From Alitta virens (taxonomy: Eukaryota; Annelida; Polychaeta; Phyllodocida; Nereididae): 64,000 bases of DNA. Positions 36,916 through 50,277 of the stretch are shown one piece after another. Under the pieces are notes generated by a model. It saw only the letters and a list, made by a program, of their open reading frames with translations. It had not been told where the DNA came from and searched no databases. The DNA lies in assembly GCA_932294295.1 (NCBI GenBank), contig OW028576.1, positions 25,613,227-25,677,226 on the forward strand. The letters run 5' to 3'. Each line of letters starts with the position of its first letter. Positions within the stretch are counted from its first letter, which is position 1. A program made the position numbers and the translations under genes.

Positions 36916-38592
36916 GGGCTAGCTTGGAATTGGCTGGTGCCCTCAGACTAACCCTAAAATGTCACGTTTTCACTGTCCTCACAGTAGGTGAAGGCTATTT
37001 AGAAACTGTTCAGCAGTTTCAGTTTTCTAGTTATTATTATTATTCTTATTATTATTATTATTATTTACAGGCAAAATTTTAGAGTTGGAGGACCAAACTT
37101 TACCACAAGGTACCCTAGGATGACCTTATTACTTTGACCTAGTTTGAGTGACCTTGACCTATTTTTCAAGGTCACAGGTCACCTTTAGTACAAAATTTTA
37201 AGAACTTAAAATTGGCATATCCTCTAAACCAGTGCAGTTAAATACTAATGGTCTTGGATCTTGTGATTAAATATGTTTTAAAGTGTTTTGACATTACATA
37301 ATTGTGAATCACTCATGCGGAACATACCGCAATGCAACATGGAGCAGTTTTCAGTCTAGATTCGACTTGGCCAAAACCGGAAGTTGTAAGAAGCCAATGA
37401 TGGTGCTAAAAGTTGCCCCTTACTCGGGGCCAGTGCAGTGTGAAAGATGAAGATGATGTCATTAATGGTTTTTGAAATATTGAGTTTTTCACATTTTTGA
37501 ATTATGAAAAATAGGTACCCATGTCCATTTCACCATGAAATATTGGTTTTAGGTTATAACATGCTATAGTAAACTACCCCCAAACATGTACCCAAAACCC
37601 CCAAATCAAGTGTCAAATTTGACCTTGAAGGTCATTTTCAAGGTCATTTTGACCTTCGAAATGTGAAAAACAAGCAATTTTGACACTGCCACAAAAATAC
37701 CTTAGAAGTAAGTGTTTGAGCTGAAAGTTTTTTCTTTGGAAGACATTGACCAGTATTATAAGAATATGTACTCGGTTTTGACAGAAATTAATATGTTGAT
37801 TTTTAAAAAATTCATAAACTCGGACAACTGTTTTTTGAGTAAAAAAAATAGTGAAAATGGTCATTTTCACTGAGAAATATTCACTTTAGCCAAATGCCAA
37901 GCATGGGTGACCCCCTACAATTCACATATGGGCTTTCAGAATCTGCTGTCAATTTTGACATTTGACCTAAATGTCAAGGTCAAATTTAAGGTCAAACAAT
38001 CTATGAAAGTTGATATTTTGAATTCTTGATTTTTTTTAAGATAGTAGAAATGCTTGGATATGGCTGATCTTTGGATATGATGTTGCCCTAATACCCTACC
38101 AACAATCTGAAATGAAATATACGTGTATAACATGTTTCTTATACTGATTCATACTGTTTAAATGACAAGAAATTGAATAATTTTGTCGGCGATTTCAACA
38201 ATTTATTACTCGGCGATGCCGCAACGTAGAAAGGCGGTTCTGGTGGTCGAACAACGGGCTGCTTCTCCTCTTTAAAACGGTACAAAGATTGTGTTCGTAC
38301 GTCTTGCGGCTGCCGAGTAACGGCCGATTTACTTCGGGATGTTTGCTCGTCCGTTCAGGGTTAATGAGCACATGGCCTTGTTGGTAAACAAATTGGAGTC
38401 TTATGATGTTAAGGCAAGGAGAAAATAGTGAGGAAGGGTTTCGGGGGGCTGGCAGCAGGGTGGGCGGTTGTGAAAAAATGGTAGATAATTTGTGGCGGGG
38501 TTGCCCGGTGGCGAGAGGCTGGCTGTCAATCTGTGATTTGTTTTGGTGGGATGCTGCGGGACTGCTGTGGCCTTGCAAATGGTAGCTGTGAT
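36916..38592 (+). repeat. Repeat copy 23 (1,677 bp)
   Basis: One insertion: +C in the CTACCCC run near 37576-37581. Confidence 0.97.
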
Positions 38593-40270
38593 GGGCTAGC
38601 TTGGAATTGGCTGGTGCCCTCAGACTAACCCTAAAATGTCACGTTTTCACTGTCCTCACAGTAGGTGAAGGCTATTTAGAAACTGTTCAGCAGTTTCAGT
38701 TTTCTAGTTATTATTATTATTCTTATTATTATTATTATTATTTACAGGCAAAATTTTAGAGTTGGAGGACCAAACTTTACCACAAGGTACCCTAGGATGA
38801 CCTTATTACTTTGACCTAGTTTGAGTGACCTTGACCTATTTTTCAAGGTCACAGGTCACCTTTAGTACAAAATTTTAAGAACTTAAAATTGGCATATCCT
38901 CTAAACCAGTGCAGTTAAATACTAATGGTCTTGGATCTTGTGATTAAATATGTTTTAAAGTGTTTTGACATTACATAATTGTGAATCACTCATGCGGAAC
39001 ATACCGCAATGCAACATGGAGCAGTTTTCAGTCTAGATTCGACTTGGCCAAAACCGGAAGTTGTAAGAAGCCAATGATGGTGCTAAAAGTTGCCCCTTAC
39101 TCGGGGCCAGTGCAGTGTGAAAGATGAAGATGATGTCATTAATGGTTTTTGAAATATTGAGTTTTTCACATTTTTGAATTATGAAAAATAGGTACCCATG
39201 TCCATTTCACCATGAAATATTGGTTTTAGGTTATAACATGCTATAGTAAACTACCCCAAACATGTACCCAAAACCCCCAAATCAAGTGTCAAATTTGACC
39301 TTGAAGGTCATTTTCAAGGTCATTTTGACCTTCGAAATGTGAAAAACAAGCAATTTTGACACTGCCACAAAAATACCTTAGAAGTAAGTGTTTGAGCTGA
39401 AAGTTTTTTCTTTGGAAGACATTGACCAGTATTATAAGAATATGTACTCGGTTTTGACAGAAATTAATATGTTGATTTTTAAAAAATTCATAAACTCGGA
39501 CAACTGTTTTTTGAGTAAAAAAAATAGTGAAAATGGTCATTTTCACTGAGAAATATTCACTTTAGCCAAATGCCAAGCATGGGTGACCCCCTACAATTCA
39601 CATATGGGCTTTCAGAATCTGCTGTCAATTTTGACATTTGACCTAAATGTCAAGGTCAAATTTAAGGTCAAACAATCTATGAAAGTTGATATTTTGAATT
39701 CTTGATTTTTTTTAAGATAGTAGAAATGCTTGGATATGGCTGATCTTTGGATATGATGTTGCCCTAATACCCTACCAACAATCTGAAATGAAATATACGT
39801 GTATAACATGTTTCTTATACTGATTCATACTGTTTAAATGACAAGAAATTGAATAATTTTGTCGGCGATTTCAACAATTTATTACTCGGCGATGCCGCAA
39901 CGTAGAAAGGCGGTTCTGGTGGTCGAACAACGGGCTGCTTCTCCTCTTTAAAACGGTACAAAGATTGTGTTCGTACGTCTTGCGGCTGCCGAGTAACGGC
40001 CGATTTACTTCGGGATGTTTGCTCGTCCGTTCAGGGTTAATGAGCACATGGCCTTGTTGGTAAACAAATTGGAGTCTTATGATGTTAAGGCAAGGAGAAA
40101 ATAGTGAGGAAGGGTTTCGGGGGGCTCAGGCAGCAGGGTGGGCGGTTGTGAAAAAATGGTAGATAATTTGTGGCGGGGTTGCCCGGTGGCGAGAGGCTGG
40201 CTGTCAATCTGTGATTTGTTTTGGTGGGATGCTGCGGGACTGCTGTGGCCTTGCAAATGGTAGCTGTGAT
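38593..40270 (+). repeat. Repeat copy 24 (1,678 bp, +CA)
   Basis: A CA dinucleotide is inserted at about 40127-40128 (GGGGGGCTCAGGCAG instead of GGGGGGCTGGCAG). It lies within the G-quadruplex candidate and lengthens its longest loop. The minus-strand 127-codon frame is lost. Confidence 0.97.
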
Positions 40271-41948
40271 GGGCTAGCTTGGAATTGGCTGGTGCCCTCA
40301 GACTAACCCTAAAATGTCACGTTTTCACTGTCCTCACAGTAGGTGAAGGCTATTTAGAAACTGTTCAGCAGTTTCAGTTTTCTAGTTATTATTATTATTC
40401 TTATTATTATTATTATTATTTACAGGCAAAATTTTAGAGTTGGAGGACCAAACTTTACCACAAGGTACCCTAGGATGACCTTATTACTTTGACCTAGTTT
40501 GAGTGACCTTGACCTATTTTTCAAGGTCACAGGTCACCTTTAGTACAAAATTTTAAGAACTTAAAATTGGCATATCCTCTAAACCAGTGCAGTTAAATAC
40601 TAATGGTCTTGGATCTTGTGATTAAATATGTTTTAAAGTGTTTTGACATTACATAATTGTGAATCACTCATGCGGAACATACCGCAATGCAACATGGAGC
40701 AGTTTTCAGTCTAGATTCGACTTGGCCAAAACCGGAAGTTGTAAGAAGCCAATGATGGTGCTAAAAGTTGCCCCTTACTCGGGGCCAGTGCAGTGTGAAA
40801 GATGAAGATGATGTCATTAATGGTTTTTGAAATATTGAGTTTTTCACATTTTTGAATTATGAAAAATAGGTACCCATGTCCATTTCACCATGAAATATTG
40901 GTTTTAGGTTATAACATGCTATAGTAAACTACCCCAAACATGTACCCAAAACCCCCAAATCAAGTGTCAAATTTGACCTTGAAGGTCATTTTCAAGGTCA
41001 TTTTGACCTTCGAAATGTGAAAAACAAGCAATTTTGACACTGCCACAAAAATACCTTAGAAGTAAGTGTTTGAGCTGAAAGTTTTTTCTTTGGAAGACAT
41101 TGACCAGTATTATAAGAATATGTACTCGGTTTTGACAGAAATTAATATGTTGATTTTTAAAAAATTCATAAACTCGGACAACTGTTTTTTGAGTAAAAAA
41201 AATAGTGAAAATGGTCATTTTCACTGAGAAATATTCACTTTAGCCAAATGCCAAGCATGGGTGACCCCCTACAATTCACATATGGGCTTTCAGAATCTGC
41301 TGTCAATTTTGACATTTGACCTAAATGTCAAGGTCAAATTTATAAGGTCAAACAATCTATGAAAGTTGATATTTTGAATTCTTGATTTTTTTTAAGATAG
41401 TAGAAATGCTTGGATATGGCTGATCTTTGGATATGATGTTGCCCTAATACCCTACCAACAATCTGAAATGAAATATACGTGTATAACATGTTTCTTATAC
41501 TGATTCATACTGTTTAAATGACAAGAAATTGAATAATTTTGTCGGCGATTTCAACAATTTATTACTCGGCGATGCCGCAACGTAGAAAGGCGGTTCTGGT
41601 GGTCGAACAACGGGCTGCTTCTCCTCTTTAAAACGGTACAAAGATTGTGTTCGTACGTCTTGCGGCTGCCGAGTAACGGCCGATTTACTTCGGGATGTTT
41701 GCTCGTCCGTTCAGGGTTAATGAGCACATGGCCTTGTTGGTAAACAAATTGGAGTCTTATGATGTTAAGGCAAGGAGAAAATAGTGAGGAAGGGTTTCGG
41801 GGGGCTGGCAGCAGGGTGGGCGGTTGTGAAAAAATGGTAGATAATTTGTGGCGGGGTTGCCCGGTGGCGAGAGGCTGGCTGTCAATCTGTGATTTGTTTT
41901 GGTGGGATGCTGCGGGACTGCTGTGGCCTTGCAAATGGTAGCTGTGAT
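40271..41948 (+). repeat. Repeat copy 25 (1,678 bp, +TA)
   Basis: A TA dinucleotide is inserted at about 41341-41344 (AAATTTATAAGGTCA instead of AAATTTAAGGTCA). This widens the cluster C DR6 spacing to 8 in this copy. Confidence 0.97.
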
Positions 41949-43624
41949 GGGCTAGCTTGGAATTGGCTGGTGCCCTCAGACTAACCCTAAAATGTCACGT
42001 TTTCACTGTCCTCACAGTAGGTGAAGGCTATTTAGAAACTGTTCAGCAGTTTCAGTTTTCTAGTTATTATTATTATTCTTATTATTATTATTATTATTTA
42101 CAGGCAAAATTTTAGAGTTGGAGGACCAAACTTTACCACAAGGTACCCTAGGATGACCTTATTACTTTGACCTAGTTTGAGTGACCTTGACCTATTTTTC
42201 AAGGTCACAGGTCACCTTTAGTACAAAATTTTAAGAACTTAAAATTGGCATATCCTCTAAACCAGTGCAGTTAAATACTAATGGTCTTGGATCTTGTGAT
42301 TAAATATGTTTTAAAGTGTTTTGACATTACATAATTGTGAATCACTCATGCGGAACATACCGCAATGCAACATGGAGCAGTTTTCAGTCTAGATTCGACT
42401 TGGCCAAAACCGGAAGTTGTAAGAAGCCAATGATGGTGCTAAAAGTTGCCCCTTACTCGGGGCCAGTGCAGTGTGAAAGATGAAGATGATGTCATTAATG
42501 GTTTTTGAAATATTGAGTTTTTCACATTTTTGAATTATGAAAAATAGGTACCCATGTCCATTTCACCATGAAATATTGGTTTTAGGTTATAACATGCTAT
42601 AGTAAACTACCCCAAACATGTACCCAAAACCCCCAAATCAAGTGTCAAATTTGACCTTGAAGGTCATTTTCAAGGTCATTTTGACCTTCGAAATGTGAAA
42701 AACAAGCAATTTTGACACTGCCACAAAAATACCTTAGAAGTAAGTGTTTGAGCTGAAAGTTTTTTCTTTGGAAGACATTGACCAGTATTATAAGAATATG
42801 TACTCGGTTTTGACAGAAATTAATATGTTGATTTTTAAAAAATTCATAAACTCGGACAACTGTTTTTTGAGTAAAAAAAATAGTGAAAATGGTCATTTTC
42901 ACTGAGAAATATTCACTTTAGCCAAATGCCAAGCATGGGTGACCCCCTACAATTCACATATGGGCTTTCAGAATCTGCTGTCAATTTTGACATTTGACCT
43001 AAATGTCAAGGTCAAATTTAAGGTCAAACAATCTATGAAAGTTGATATTTTGAATTCTTGATTTTTTTTAAGATAGTAGAAATGCTTGGATATGGCTGAT
43101 CTTTGGATATGATGTTGCCCTAATACCCTACCAACAATCTGAAATGAAATATACGTGTATAACATGTTTCTTATACTGATTCATACTGTTTAAATGACAA
43201 GAAATTGAATAATTTTGTCGGCGATTTCAACAATTTATTACTCGGCGATGCCGCAACGTAGAAAGGCGGTTCTGGTGGTCGAACAACGGGCTGCTTCTCC
43301 TCTTTAAAACGGTACAAAGATTGTGTTCGTACGTCTTGCGGCTGCCGAGTAACGGCCGATTTACTTCGGGATGTTTGCTCGTCCGTTCAGGGTTAATGAG
43401 CACATGGCCTTGTTGGTAAACAAATTGGAGTCTTATGATGTTAAGGCAAGGAGAAAATAGTGAGGAAGGGTTTCGGGGGGCTGGCAGCAGGGTGGGCGGT
43501 TGTGAAAAAATGGTAGATAATTTGTGGCGGGGTTGCCCGGTGGCGAGAGGCTGGCTGTCAATCTGTGATTTGTTTTGGTGGGATGCTGCGGGACTGCTGT
43601 GGCCTTGCAAATGGTAGCTGTGAT
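41949..43624 (+). repeat. Repeat copy 26 (1,676 bp)
   Basis: Same length and landmarks as copy 1. It is the last complete copy before the assembly gap. Confidence 0.98.
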
Positions 43625-45234
43625 GGGCTAGCTTGGAATTGGCTGGTGCCCTCAGACTAACCCTAAAATGTCACGTTTTCACTGTCCTCACAGTAGGTGA
43701 AGGCTATTTAGAAACTGTTCAGCAGTTTCAGTTTTCTAGTTATTATTATTATTCTTATTATTATTATTATTATTTACAGGCAAAATTTTAGAGTTGGAGG
43801 ACCAAACTTTACCACAAGGTACCCTAGGATGACCTTATTACTTTGACCTAGTTTGAGTGACCTTGACCTATTTTTCANNNNNNNNNNNNNNNNNNNNNNN
43901 NNNNNNNNNNNNNNNNNNNNNNNNNNNNNNNNNNNNNNNNNNNNNNNNNNNNNNNNNNNNNNNNNNNNNNNNNNNNNNNNNNNNNNNNNNNNNNNNNNNN
44001 NNNNNNNNNNNNNNNNNNNNNNNNNNNNNNNNNNNNNNNNNNNNNNNNNNNNNNNNNNNNNNNNNNNNNNNNNNNNNGTGTGAAAGATGAAGATGATGTC
44101 ATTAATGGTTTTTGAAATATTGAGTTTTTCACATTTTTGAATTATGAAAAATAGGTACCCATGTCCATTTCACCATGAAATATTGGTTTTAGGTTATAAC
44201 ATGCTATAGTAAACTACCCCAAACATGTACCCAAAACCCCCCAAATCAAGTGTCAAATTTGACCTTGAAGGTCATTTTCAAGGTCATTTTGACCTTCGAA
44301 ATGTGAAAAACAAGCAATTTTGACACTGCCCACAAAAATACCTTAGAAGTAAGTGTTTGAGCTGAAAGTTTTTTCTTTGGAAGACATTGACCAGTATTAT
44401 AAGAATATGTACTCGGTTTTGACAGAAATTAATATGTTGATTTTTAAAAAATTCATAAACTCGGACAACTGTTTTTTGAGTAAAAAAAATAGTGAAAATG
44501 GTCATTTTCACTGAGAAATATTCACTTTAGCCAAATGCCAAGCATGGGTGACCCCCTACAATTCACATATGGGCTTTCAGAATCTGCTGTCAATTTTGAC
44601 ATTTGACCTAAATGTCAAGGTCAAATTTAAGGTCAAACAATCTATGAAAGTTGATATTTTGATTCTTGATTTTTTTTAAGATAGTAGAAATGCTTGGATA
44701 TGGCTGATCTTTGGATATGATGTTGCCCTAATACCCTACCAACAATCTGAAATGAAATTATACGTGTATAACATGTTTCTTATACTGATTCAATACTGTT
44801 TAAATGACAAGAAATTGAATAATTTTGTCGGCGATTTCAACAATTTATTACTCGGCGATGCCGCAACGTAGAAAGGCGGTTCTGGTGGTCGAACAACGGG
44901 CTGCTTCTCCTCTTTAAAACGGTACAAAGATTGTGTTCGTACGTCTTGCGGCTGCCGAGTAACGGCCGATTTACTTCGGGATGTTTGCTCGTCCGTTCAG
45001 GGTTAATGAGCACATGGCCTTGTTGGTAAACAAATTGGAGTCTTATGATGTTAAGGCAAGGAGAAAATAGTGAGGAAGGGTTTCGGGGGGCTGGCAGCAG
45101 GGTGGGCGGTTGTGAAAAAATGGTAGATAATTTGTGGCGGGGTTGCCCGGTGGCGAGAGGCTGGCTGTCAATCTGTGATTTGTTTTGGTGGGATGCTGCG
45201 GGACTGCTGTGGCCTTGCAAATGGTAGCTGTGAT
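43625..45234 (+). repeat. Repeat copy 27, interrupted by an assembly gap
   Basis: Offsets 1-253 and 523-1676 are present and separated by 200 N. If one unit is continuous across the gap, 269 bp are missing. The right part has five 1-bp indels: +C near 44234-44241, +C near 44329-44332, -A near 44661-44663 (TTTGATTCTTG), +T near 44758-44760, and +A near 44791-44793. These account for the 1,610-base length. Confidence 0.96.
43878..44077. other. Assembly gap (200 N)
   Basis: Exactly 200 N occupy this interval. The flanks are both repeat sequence, at unit offsets 253 (left) and 523 (right). The reference unit needs 269 bp here, or 269 bp plus any whole number of units, so 200 is a placeholder length and not a measured one. 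Open frames predicted across the N run are artefacts. Confidence 0.99.
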
Positions 45235-46916
45235 GGGCTAGCTTGGAATTGGCTGGTGCCCTCAGACTAACCCTAAAATGTCACGTTTTCACTGTCCTCA
45301 CAGTAGGTGAAGGCTATTTAGAAACTGTTCAGCAGTTTCAGTTTTCTAGTTATTATTATTATTCTTATTATTATTATTATTATTTACAGGCAAAATTTTA
45401 GAGTTGGAGGACCAAACTTTACCACAAGGTACCCTAGGATGACCTTATTACTTTGACCTAGTTTGAGTGACCTTGACCTATTTTTCAAGGTCACAGGTCA
45501 CCTTTAGTACAAAATTTTAAGAACTTAAAATTGGCATATCCTCTAAACCAGTGCAGTTAAATACTAATGGTCTTGGATCTTGTGATTAAATATGTTTTAA
45601 AGTGTTTTGACATTACATAATTGTGAATCACTCATGCGGAAACATACCGCAATGCAACATGGAGCAGTTTTCAGTCTAGATTCGACTTGGCCAAAACCGG
45701 AAGTTGTAAGAAGCCAATGATGGTGCTAAAAGTTGCCCCTTACTCGGGGCCAGTGCAGTGTGAAAGATGAAGATGATGTCATTAATGGTTTTTGAAATAT
45801 TGAGTTTTTCACATTTTTGAATTATGAAAAATAGGTACCCATGTCCATTTCACCATGAAATATTGGTTTTAGGTTATAACATGCTATAGTAAACTAACCC
45901 CCAAACATGTACCCAAAACCCCCAAATCAAGTGTCAAATTTGACCTTGAAGGTCATTTTCAAGGTCATTTTGACCTTCGAAATGTGAAAAACAAGCAATT
46001 TTGACACTGCCACAAAAATACCTTAGAAGTAAGTGTTTGAGCTGAAAGTTTTTTCTTTGGAAGACATTGACCAGTATTATAAGAATATGTACTCGGTTTT
46101 GACAGAAATTAATATGTTGATTTTTTAAAAAATTCATAAACTCGGACAACTGTTTTTTGAGTAAAAAAAATAGTGAAAATGGTCATTTTCACTGAGAAAT
46201 ATTCACTTTAGCCAAATGCCAAGCATGGGTGACCCCCTACAATTCACATATGGGCTTTCAGAATCTGCTGTCAATTTTGACATTTGACCTAAATGTCAAG
46301 GTCAAATTTAAGGTCAAACAATCTATGAAAGTTGATATTTTGAATTCTTGATTTTTTTTAAGATAGTAGAAATGCTTGGATATGGCTGATCTTTGGATAT
46401 GATGTTGCCCTAATACCCTACCAACAATCTGAAATGAAATATACGTGTATAACATGTTTCTTATACTGATTCATACTGTTTAAATGACAAGAAATTGAAT
46501 AATTTTGTCGGCGATTTCAACAATTTATTACTCGGCGATGCCGCAACGTAGAAAGGGCGGTTCTGGTGGTCGAACAACGGGCTGCTTCTCCTCTTTAAAA
46601 ACGGTACAAAGATTGTGTTCGTACGTCTTGCGGCTGCCGAGTAACGGCCGATTTACTTCGGGATGTTTGCTCGTCCGTTCAGGGTTAATGAGCACATGGC
46701 CTTGTTGGTAAACAAATTGGAGTCTTATGATGTTAAGGCAAGGAGAAAATAGTGAGGAAGGGTTTCGGGGGGCTGGCAGCAGGGTGGGCGGTTGTGAAAA
46801 AATGGTAGATAATTTGTGGCGGGGTTGCCCGGTGGCGAGAGGCTGGCTGTCAATCTGTGATTTGTTTTGGTGGGATGCTGCGGGACTGCTGTGGCCTTGC
46901 AAATGGTAGCTGTGAT
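45235..46916 (+). repeat. Repeat copy 28 (1,682 bp, five insertions)
   Basis: Insertions: +A near 45640-45642 (GCGGAAACATACC), +2 near 45896-45902 (AAACTAACCCCCAAAC), +T near 46121-46126, +G near 46554-46557 (GAAAGGGCGG), and +A at 46597-46601 (TTTAAAAACGG). All changes are gains, mostly within short homopolymers. Confidence 0.96.
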
Positions 46917-48599
46917 GGGCTAGCTTGGAATTGGCTGGTGCCCTCAGACTAACCCTAAAATGTCACGTTTTCACTGTCCTCACAGTAGGTGAAGGCTATT
47001 TAGAAACTGTTCAGCAGTTTCAGTTTTCTAGTTATTATTATTATTCTTATTATTATTATTATTATTTACAGGCAAAATTTTAGAGTTGGAGGACCAAACT
47101 TTACCACAAGGTACCCTAGGATGACCTTATTACTTTGACCTAGTTTGAGTGACCTTGACCTATTTTTCAAGGTCACAGGTCACCTTTAGTACAAAATTTT
47201 AAGAACTTAAAATTGGCATATCCTCTAAACCAGTGCAGTTAAATACTAATGGTCTTGGATCTTGTGATTAAATATGTTTTAAAGTGTTTTGACATTACAT
47301 AATTGTGAATCACTCATTGCGGAACATACCGCAATGCAACATGGAGCAGTTTTCAGTCTAGATTCGACTTGGCCAAAACCGGAAGTTGTAAGAAGCCAAT
47401 GATGGTGCTAAAAGTTGCCCCTTACTCGGGGCCAGTGCAGTGTGAAAGATGAAGATGATGTCATTAATGGTTTTTGAAATATTGAGTTTTTCACATTTTT
47501 GAATTATGAAAAATAGGTACCCATGTCCATTTCACCATGAAATTTTGGTTTTAGGTTATAACATGCTATAGTAAACTACCCCAAACATGTACCCAAAACC
47601 CCCAAATCAAGTGTCAAATTTGACCTTGAAGGTCATTTTCAAGGTCATTTTGACCTTCGAAATGTGAAAAACAAGCAATTTTGACACTGCCACAAAAATA
47701 CCTTAGAAGTAAGTGTTTGAGCTGAAAGTTTTTTCTTTGGAAGACATTGACCAGTATTATAAGAATATGTACTCGGTTTTGACAGAAATTAATATGTTGA
47801 TTTTTTAAAAAATTCATAAACTCGGACAACTGTTTTTTGAGTAAAAAAAATAGTGAAAATGGTCATTTTCACTGAGAAATATTCACTTTAGCCAAATGCC
47901 AAGCATGGGTGACCCCCCTACAATTCACATATGGGCTTTCAGAATCTGCTGTCAATTTTGACATTTGACCTAAATGTCAAGGTCAAATTTAAGGTCAAAC
48001 AATCTATGAAAGTTGATATTTTGAATTCTTGATTTTTTTTAAGATAGTAGAAATGCTTGGATATGGCTGATCTTTGGATATGATGTTGCCCTAATACCCT
48101 ACCAACAATCTGAAATGAAATATACGTGTATAACATGTTTCTTATACTGATTCATACTGTTTAAATGACAAGAAATTGAATAATTTTGTCGGCGATTTCA
48201 AACAATTTATTACTCGGCGATGCCGCAACGTAGAAAGGCGGTTCTGGTGGTCGAACAACGGGCTGCTTCTCCTCTTTAAAAACGGTACAAAGATTGTGTT
48301 CGTACGTCTTGCGGCTGCCGAGTAAACGGCCGATTTACTTCGGGATGTTTGCTCGTCCGTTCAGGGTTAATGAGCACATGGCCTTGTTGGTAAACAAATT
48401 GGAGTCTTATGATGTTAAGGCAAGGAGAAAATAGTGAGGAAGGGTTTCGGGGGGCTGGCAGCAGGGTGGGCGGTTGTGAAAAAATGGTAGATAATTTGTG
48501 GCGGGGGTTGCCCGGTGGCGAGAGGCTGGCTGTCAATCTGTGATTTGTTTTGGTGGGATGCTGCGGGACTGCTGTGGCCTTGCAAATGGTAGCTGTGAT
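46917..48599 (+). repeat. Repeat copy 29 (1,683 bp, seven insertions)
   Basis: Insertions: +T at 47317-47318, +T near 47801-47806, +C near 47913-47918, +A near 48200-48203, +A at 48278-48282, +A near 48324-48326 and +G near 48503-48507. A substitution gives AAATTTTGG instead of AAATATTGG near 47543. This is the most divergent ungapped copy by number of events, and every indel is a gain. Confidence 0.96.
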
Positions 48600-50277
48600 G
48601 GGCTAGCTTGGAATTGGCTGGTGCCCTCAGACTAACCCTAAAATGTCACGTTTTCACTGTCCTCACAGTAGGTGAAGGCTATTTAGAAACTGTTCAGCAG
48701 TTTCAGTTTTCTAGTTATTATTATTATTCTTATTATTATTATTATTATTTACAGGCAAAATTTTAGAGTTGGAGGACCAAACTTTACCACAAGGTACCCT
48801 AGGATGACCTTATTACTTTGACCTAGTTTGAGTGACCTTGACCTATTTTTCAAGGTCACAGGTCACCTTTAGTACAAAATTTTAAGAACTTAAAATTGGC
48901 ATATCCTCTAAACCAGTGCAGTTAAATACTAATGGTCTTGGATCTTGTGATTAAATATGTTTTAAAGTGTTTTGACATTACATAATTGTGAATCACTCAT
49001 GCGGAACATACCGCAATGCAACATGGAGCAGTTTTCAGTCTAGATTCGACTTGGCCAAAACCGGAAGTTGTAAGAAGCCAATGATGGTGCTAAAAGTTGC
49101 CCCTTACTCGGGGCCAGTGCAGTGTGAAAGATGAAGATGATGTCATTAATGGTTTTTGAAATATTGAGTTTTTCACATTTTTGAATTATGAAAAATAGGT
49201 ACCCATGTCCATTTCACCATGAAATATTGGTTTTAGGTTATAACATGCTATAGTAAACTACCCCAAACATGTACCCAAAACCCCCAAATCAAGTGTCAAA
49301 TTTGACCTTGAAGGTCATTTTCAAGGTCATTTTGACCTTCGAAATGTGAAAAACAAGCAATTTTGACACACTGCCACAAAAATACCTTAGAAGTAAGTGT
49401 TTGAGCTGAAAGTTTTTTCTTTGGAAGACATTGACCAGTATTATAAGAATATGTACTCGGTTTTGACAGAAATTAATATGTTGATTTTTAAAAAATTCAT
49501 AAACTCGGACAACTGTTTTTTGAGTAAAAAAAATAGTGAAAATGGTCATTTTCACTGAGAAATATTCACTTTAGCCAAATGCCAAGCATGGGTGACCCCC
49601 TACAATTCACATATGGGCTTTCAGAATCTGCTGTCAATTTTGACATTTGACCTAAATGTCAAGGTCAAATTTAAGGTCAAACAATCTATGAAAGTTGATA
49701 TTTTGAATTCTTGATTTTTTTTAAGATAGTAGAAATGCTTGGATATGGCTGATCTTTGGATATGATGTTGCCCTAATACCCTACCAACAATCTGAAATGA
49801 AATATACGTGTATAACATGTTTCTTATACTGATTCATACTGTTTAAATGACAAGAAATTGAATAATTTTGTCGGCGATTTCAACAATTTATTACTCGGCG
49901 ATGCCGCAACGTAGAAAGGCGGTTCTGGTGGTCGAACAACGGGCTGCTTCTCCTCTTTAAAACGGTACAAAGATTGTGTTCGTACGTCTTGCGGCTGCCG
50001 AGTAACGGCCGATTTACTTCGGGATGTTTGCTCGTCCGTTCAGGGTTAATGAGCACATGGCCTTGTTGGTAAACAAATTGGAGTCTTATGATGTTAAGGC
50101 AAGGAGAAAATAGTGAGGAAGGGTTTCGGGGGGCTGGCAGCAGGGTGGGCGGTTGTGAAAAAATGGTAGATAATTTGTGGCGGGGTTGCCCGGTGGCGAG
50201 AGGCTGGCTGTCAATCTGTGATTTGTTTTGGTGGGATGCTGCGGGACTGCTGTGGCCTTGCAAATGGTAGCTGTGAT
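48600..50277 (+). repeat. Repeat copy 30 (1,678 bp, +CA)
   Basis: A dinucleotide duplication gives GACACACTGCC instead of GACACTGCC near 49366-49374. It shifts the minus-strand 85-codon frame so that it ends as 88 codons with a different C-terminus. Confidence 0.97.

Noticed and set aside
43853..44132. Three open frames crossing the N run
   Set aside because: They consist almost entirely of unknown residues and exist only because N was treated as open.
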